From: Acidobacteriota bacterium
Lineage (GTDB): Bacteria > Acidobacteriota > Blastocatellia > Pyrinomonadales > Pyrinomonadaceae
NCBI GenBank assembly: GCA_020199975.1
Contig: JAIVJP010000303.1
Span: 1 to 8,123 of the forward strand
Reading direction: 5' to 3'
Length of the DNA stretch: 8,123 nt
Shown: piece by piece, positions 5,329 through 8,123 of the stretch
Layout of the letters: each line of letters begins with the position of its first letter
How positions within the stretch are numbered: position 1 is the stretch's first letter
The notes under the pieces: generated by a model
What the model saw: only the letters and a program-made list of their open reading frames with translations
Database searches by the model: none
What the model was told of the DNA's origin: nothing
Program-made: the position numbers and the translations under genes

Positions 5329-6396
5329 TTAGATCGGTCGCGAGACTTTCTTAACTTGCCCTTTCGGCAATCCTTCGATATTGACGTGGATCTCTGGGAT
5401 CGTAGGGAGATCAATGCGCGGGATCATTATATTGATTGGCGGGATTGTCGGCAGGTTGATGCGCGGAATAATCACTCGGCGCCCTGCTTGCGGGGCCGTT
5501 CCCGGAGGACCTGTGGTCGGGTTGGCCGCTTTGGGAGTAACAGTGATGCTGCGCTGATGCTTTTCACGAACGATGGTGAGCGTAACGTCACCTTCCTTTT
5601 TCTTGCCAAGCGCGCGTGTAAGATCGCCGGCGTCTTCAATCTTCTCGCCATCCACTGCGGTGATTACATCTCCCGCTCTGATTCCTGCTTTGGCGGCCGG
5701 ACTGTCATCTCCGACGGAAGTCACCAGCACTCCCCTTCCATCCGCGACGCCAAAGAATTCAGCCAGTTGTTTCGTCAACTGCGTCGTGCTCACGCCGATG
5801 CGTCGGTTGTTGCCGAAGGCGAACACGAAACCATCGTTGTCTGAGTCGGGTCCTTCCCACTTCCAGACCCTCGCTCCCGGAGCCATCAGGCCCTCTAATC
5901 GCTCCAACTTGCCACCCAGTCCCCGCAGCTTATGCAGCGCGTCCATTGAGTCCTTGCGTTTGCCGATTGTCACAGCAACTTCCTGTTCTGACCCACCGCG
6001 ACTGATACCGAGTCGTACCGTCTGGTCTGGAGCAACTTCCGATACCAACCGATTCAATTTCCGCACACTGGTAACACCCTCACCGTCGAAGCGCAGAATC
6101 ACATCGTCTTTCTTGAGGCCGGCCTTTTCGGCCGGGCTGTCTTTCACGATGCTGGTGATGCCGGCGCCTCGCGCTTCGCGCAGGCCGTAGCGACCCATGT
6201 TCTCTTTGTTAATGTCCTCCGCATAAACGCCGAGGAAGCTGCCGCCGTCAATGAACAGGGAAAACGACTGGCCAAAAGGTTCGCCTGGCGGGGGCGGTGC
6301 TGGTGGAGTGGGCGGCGCTGGCATCTGCTGGGCTAACGCGATTGCGCCTGTTAAAAACAGGGAGATCAAGAGAGATACGACGCTTCTTATTGTCAT
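5329..6396 (-). CDS. Secreted double-PDZ-domain protein without protease domain
   Basis: A 355-residue exported protein. The signal peptide (1-22) ends in IALA before QQ, and a proline-rich linker follows (25-40). PDZ domain 1 covers about 54-146, with FLGVYAED as binding loop and DSPAEKAGLKKDDVI (86-100); PDZ domain 2 covers about 199-288, with RIGVSTTQ and DSPAAKAGIRAGDVI (231-245). Between them, residues 150-195 form a charged linker. No trypsin-like or other protease domain is present, so it is not an HtrA/DegP or a Ctp protease; it should act in the periplasm as a peptide-binding adaptor. Proteins of this form are, from general knowledge, common in Acidobacteriota. The C-terminus is unusual: residues 310-324 and 325-339 are two copies of a 15-residue unit (IPRINLPTIPPINIM and IPRIDLPTIPEIHVN). 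The start is firm because of a strong GGAGG site at 6407-6411. The gene converges on the cyclotransferase-like gene. Confidence 0.9.
   Translation of the reverse strand: MTIRSVVSLLISLFLTGAIALAQQMPAPPTPPAPPPPGEPFGQSFSLFIDGGSFLGVYAEDINKENMGRYGLREARGAGITSIVKDSPAEKAGLKKDDVILRFDGEGVTSVRKLNRLVSEVAPDQTVRLGISRGGSEQEVAVTIGKRKDSMDALHKLRGLGGKLERLEGLMAPGARVWKWEGPDSDNDGFVFAFGNNRRIGVSTTQLTKQLAEFFGVADGRGVLVTSVGDDSPAAKAGIRAGDVITAVDGEKIEDAGDLTRALGKKKEGDVTLTIVREKHQRSITVTPKAANPTTGPPGTAPQAGRRVIIPRINLPTIPPINIMIPRIDLPTIPEIHVNIEGLPKGQVKKVSRPI
5380..5469 (-). repeat. Tandem 45-base coding repeat at the 3' end of the PDZ gene
   Basis: Two adjacent 45-base copies (5425-5469 and 5380-5424) encode the IPRI-N/D-LPTIP units at residues 310-324 and 325-339. 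Ten of the 15 residues are identical between copies, nine of them in the first ten. The pattern alternates Ile/Leu with Pro and charged or polar residues. Confidence 0.8.
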
Positions 6397-6406
6397 GAAC
6401 GGAAAT

Positions 6407-6411
6407 CCTCC
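6407..6411 (-). promoter_or_regulatory. Strong ribosome binding site of the PDZ gene
   Basis: On the minus strand the bases read GGAGG, ten bases before the ATG at 6394-6396. This full anti-16S match fixes the start of the secreted PDZ protein and suggests efficient translation. Confidence 0.8.
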
Positions 6412-6428
6412 GGAAAGATTATTAGCCG

Positions 6429-6457
6429 CTTACACGCGGGAAATGATGTTGAGTTCC
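6429..6457 (-). promoter_or_regulatory. Possible promoter of the PDZ gene, ECF-like -35
   Basis: On the minus strand GGAACT (6452-6457) resembles the GGAAC core of envelope-stress ECF sigma factor -35 elements, with TGTAAG (6429-6434) 17 bases downstream. An overlapping reading as sigma70 (TTGGAA, 19 bases, TGTAAG) is also possible. An envelope-stress promoter would suit a periplasmic PDZ protein, but both elements are short and the call is tentative. Confidence 0.25.
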
Positions 6458-6496
6458 AAAAAGACGGGGAGACGTCGGCCAAAGTCAGCACGAGCT

Positions 6497-6575
6497 ATTC
6501 TGAGTAATTCTGAGTATCTTCTCCTTACGTTACCCTTCCCGCGTCCCCCATCTCCCCGTCCCCATCTCCTCGTGT
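6497..6575. repeat. Intergenic repeats: tandem ATTCTGAGTA and G/A-rich GGGGAGATGGGG tract
   Basis: The 209-bp gap between the PDZ gene and the Pr6Pr-like gene holds no gene. ATTCTGAGTA occurs twice in direct succession (6497-6516). Further right, 6536-6575 is C/T-rich on the plus strand (CCCCCATCTCCCCGTCCCCATCTCC), which reads on the minus strand as GGAGATGGGGACGGGGAGATGGGGG, a tandem unit of about 12 bases. A related AGACGGGGAGAC occurs at 6462-6473 on the plus strand. This is the second kind of low-complexity filler between genes in this window. Confidence 0.65.
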
Positions 6576-6605
6576 GAGAAACAGAAGTCGCACCTGCTGC
6601 CTCTG

Positions 6606-7244
6606 TCAACTGGCGTTTTGAATTGAAGTTCGGCTCATCAATTTATCAATTCCCACAAAGATTTCGCCCATCACAAAGAAGCCGACAAGCAGCATCACGC
6701 CATTAAACAATACGGCGGAATATCCATGTTGGCTGACATCAACAAAGGGATACGGATATTGGTTGGACACAGCTCCGCGAATCAAAGTGTATGGCAGGTA
6801 AATCAAAGGAAAAATCAGCCACGAGATTGGATTTTTCCAGTTCAGTTCGCCTTTCGGTACAAAGATAAACCAATACAAAACATACATTATCGGAATAACA
6901 TCATGGAGCATCACGTCGGCAACCAATTGAAAATCTTCGGGGTTCCACAGTTGGCGCAGCACCAAACTATACACAATTCCAACTATCGCAATATAAACCG
7001 CGATAGCTGATTTTACCGACGGCCGTGAAAAAAACTTGCTCAAGCCGGATTGCGGCATCAGCAAACAAATCGTAAGACTCAGCGTGACAAGCAAGTTCGC
7101 CAGAATTGTGAAGTAGCTAAGAAACTTGACCGTTCTTTGGACAGGGGTTAAGTCACCAAGATCCGGATTGACGAGCAAGATGTAAAATTGCAGTCCCAAC
7201 GCAAACCAACCGCTTACGGCTATTAAAGACATAAACGCAAGCAT
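6606..7244 (-). CDS. Pr6Pr-family polytopic membrane protein
   Basis: A 212-residue protein with about six hydrophobic segments, recognised as a Pr6Pr-type membrane protein (related to the FAR-17a/AIG1-like group). The diagnostic pieces are VKFLSYFTILANLLV after segment 1, HDVIPIMYVLYWFIF in the middle, the WLIFPLIYLPYTLIRG segment, and YPYPFVDVSQHGYSAVLFN before the last segment. The biochemical role of bacterial members is not established. G+C is clearly lower (about 44% by hand count over 6661-6960) than in the other genes, only partly explained by the hydrophobic codons. The ATG at 7244 has no Shine-Dalgarno sequence. Eight codons upstream, in frame, an ATA (7266-7268) sits ten bases after AGAAGG and would give the natural-looking N-terminus MEKQSNTVMLAF, so the true start may be there. 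The gene lies 50 bases downstream of the META-fusion gene and probably shares its transcript. Confidence 0.82.
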   Translation of the reverse strand: MLAFMSLIAVSGWFALGLQFYILLVNPDLGDLTPVQRTVKFLSYFTILANLLVTLSLTICLLMPQSGLSKFFSRPSVKSAIAVYIAIVGIVYSLVLRQLWNPEDFQLVADVMLHDVIPIMYVLYWFIFVPKGELNWKNPISWLIFPLIYLPYTLIRGAVSNQYPYPFVDVSQHGYSAVLFNGVMLLVGFFVMGEIFVGIDKLMSRTSIQNAS

Positions 7245-7294
7245 AACCGTATTCGATTGCTTTTCTATTTTGGTTTTACCTTCTCGTTTCGAAT

Positions 7295-7921
7295 TTAACG
7301 ATTGGCTTTGACGAATTTCATCGTGCCGGAATCGGCAAAAAGGTCAACATACAAAGCATCGCCTTCCATTTTGTAAATTCGCGCCGCGTCGAGGCTTTGC
7401 AGAAAACGGCTGTCCAGCGAACCCGGCGCACAAGCCATGCGCGTCGAGGCGAAACCGGAAAACCTGAGCGATTGTCCGTCAAGTTTATAAGTCCCGTTGC
7501 CGCGATTGCAGTCGGCTAAAATTCGCGAGTCCATCGGTCCTGGCGATAATGTTCCCGCCACAAGGTTTCCGACAAACACAAGAGTTTGAAATCCGCGCGG
7601 GCGGCACATTCCGTCAAATCCTTGGGCTACGGTAACGGCAGTGGCCCTGCCAAAAACTTGCGCATCGCCGACGAGCGTCCAATTGTATTTAGTCAAAAGA
7701 CGATCAACCGGAAGCGTCGCCGGACGAATGACGTTGCGGCATCGCGCCAATTCGGATTGCCCTATTTTTTCGGTTTGCAGAATCGCCCGGCTTCGCTCGC
7801 TCCAACTCGGCAACGGCTTGTCATCAAGCCAACTGTATTGCGATTGCGCTACGACGTGAACACTGAATGTCAAAACAACTGCGAATGCGGCGCCTAGTAA
7901 TCTGATTGATTGGTTTTTCAT
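7295..7921 (-). CDS. Secreted protein with LppP/LprE-like N-terminal part and C-terminal META (HslJ-like) domain
   Basis: A 208-residue exported protein. The signal peptide (1-25) ends in VVA before QSQ and has no lipobox cysteine, so it is not a lipoprotein. Residues about 55-133 resemble the LppP/LprE family: LPVDRLL, then GFDGMCRPRGFQTLVFV (101-117) and AGTLSPGPMDSR (122-133). From residue about 135 the sequence follows the META/HslJ pattern closely: DCNRGNGTYKLDG (137-149), SGFASTRMACAPG (155-167), FLQSLDAARIYKMEGDALYV, and a final MKFV strand. Four cysteines in the mature part (61, 106, 138, 164) could make two disulfides. META domains occur in heat-shock protein HslJ and in secreted proteins; their molecular role is not well defined. 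The start at 7921 gives the signal peptide but has no clear ribosome site. The gene heads a likely two-gene operon with the Pr6Pr-like gene. The META call is strong, the LppP/LprE call moderate. Confidence 0.8.
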   Translation of the reverse strand: MKNQSIRLLGAAFAVVLTFSVHVVAQSQYSWLDDKPLPSWSERSRAILQTEKIGQSELARCRNVIRPATLPVDRLLTKYNWTLVGDAQVFGRATAVTVAQGFDGMCRPRGFQTLVFVGNLVAGTLSPGPMDSRILADCNRGNGTYKLDGQSLRFSGFASTRMACAPGSLDSRFLQSLDAARIYKMEGDALYVDLFADSGTMKFVKANR

Positions 7922-7964
7922 AATTTAAAAGGTTCAGGGTCGCCTGCCGTAGCAGACGGGTTTG

Positions 7965-8055
7965 TTGAGTAGGCAGTCGGCAGATGGTAGTTGTCACTCA
8001 GGATGTAATTGCAAACCTGAGCAATTGAGCCAAACTGCCTACCGCCTACTGCCTA
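7965..8055. repeat. ACTGCCTAC-type intergenic repeat in inverted arrangement, with overlapping hairpins
   Basis: GAGTAGGCAGTCGGCAG at 7967-7983 faces AACTGCCTACCGCCTACTGCCTAT at about 8033-8056, which contains near reverse complements of the left copy and is itself internally repeated (CTGCCTAC, CGCCTACTGCCTA). Between them CTCAGG (7997-8002) pairs with CCTGAG (8016-8021), while AATTGC (8007-8012) pairs with GCAATT (8021-8026); the two hairpins share bases and exclude each other. The block fills most of the 140-bp gap upstream of the META-fusion gene. It is a third kind of repetitive filler in the window. Confidence 0.6.
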
Positions 8056-8061
8056 TGAAAT

Positions 8062-8123
8062 TTAGCGCGGTTGTATCGGCGGATTTCCTTTATAGACCTT
8101 AATGGATTTAATCCGTCCATACC
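8062..8123 (-). CDS. Possible 3' end of a gene entering from the right
   Basis: Reading the minus strand from the window edge, one frame stays open for 19 codons and ends at TAA (8062-8064), giving YGRIKSIKVYKGNPPIQPR. It looks like a natural C-terminus (alternating hydrophobic and charged residues, then a Pro-rich end), and it stops just before the repeat block, as a gene end would. I do not recognise the family from so short a piece. Another frame is also open to about the same point, so this is tentative. Confidence 0.35.
   Translation of the reverse strand, partial: YGRIKSIKVYKGNPPIQPR

Noticed and set aside
5573..6190. Open frame of 205 codons on the plus strand opposite the PDZ gene
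   Set aside because: Its product is Ser/Pro/Arg-rich without motifs, while the minus strand carries two clear PDZ domains, a signal peptide and a strong ribosome site.
5329..6396. HtrA/DegP or carboxy-terminal processing protease
   Set aside because: Two PDZ domains are present, but there is no trypsin-like His-Asp-Ser domain and no Ser-Lys protease core in the 355 residues.
8055..8102. Short plus-strand open frame beginning ATGAAATTTAGC
   Set aside because: Only 15 codons, no ribosome site, and it overlaps the possible minus-strand gene end.

Overview
The window looks like a chromosomal segment of an Acidobacteriota bacterium, probably class Blastocatellia / Pyrinomonadales. This assignment is an inference from gene content and style: a secreted double-PDZ protein without a protease domain, a secreted protein with a TPTPTP linker, an RsbW/RsbV-type module, and gaps filled with low-complexity repeats of the TTTCGGG, ACTGCCTAC and GGGGAGAT kinds. 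Hand counts give about 58% G+C in the large secreted protein gene (69 of 120 bases, 2401-2520) and about 44% in the Pr6Pr-like gene (133 of 300 bases, 6661-6960). No transposase, integrase, CRISPR array, tRNA or rRNA was seen.

Layout. Positions 1-69 (minus) hold the first 23 codons of aroA (EPSP synthase), cut by the window edge. A divergent region of 250 bp follows, with a perfect TTGACA -35 box facing right. From 320 to 1542 (plus) lies a compact partner-switching module: an RsbW-like GHKL kinase/anti-sigma protein followed by two STAS anti-sigma-antagonist paralogs that are 68% identical. After a repeat-filled gap come a DUF2062 membrane protein (1623-2096), a long imperfect palindrome of REP-like form (2119-2194), a 619-residue secreted protein of unknown function with a C-terminal TPR-like part (2233-4092), and a membrane-anchored J-domain protein (4132-4683). 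A gamma-glutamylcyclotransferase-fold protein (4833-5312) has its own candidate promoter.

The right half is on the minus strand: a secreted double-PDZ protein (5329-6396) that converges on the cyclotransferase gene with a 16-bp gap, a Pr6Pr-type polytopic membrane protein (6606-7244), and a secreted protein that appears to join an LppP/LprE-like N-terminal half to a META (HslJ-like) C-terminal half (7295-7921). The last bases (8062-8123, minus) may be the 3' end of another gene.

Working together. The kinase and the two STAS proteins should form one switch, but no sigma factor, PP2C phosphatase or sensor is present in the window, so the output is not visible. The large secreted protein and the J-protein are 39 bp apart and probably co-transcribed. 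The META-fusion gene and the Pr6Pr gene are 50 bp apart in the same direction and probably form an operon. I see no complete new defence or mobile system. The most unusual items are the duplicated antagonist, the LppP-META fusion, the 15-residue tandem repeat at the end of the PDZ protein, the uncharacterised secreted protein next to a membrane J-protein, and the palindrome.
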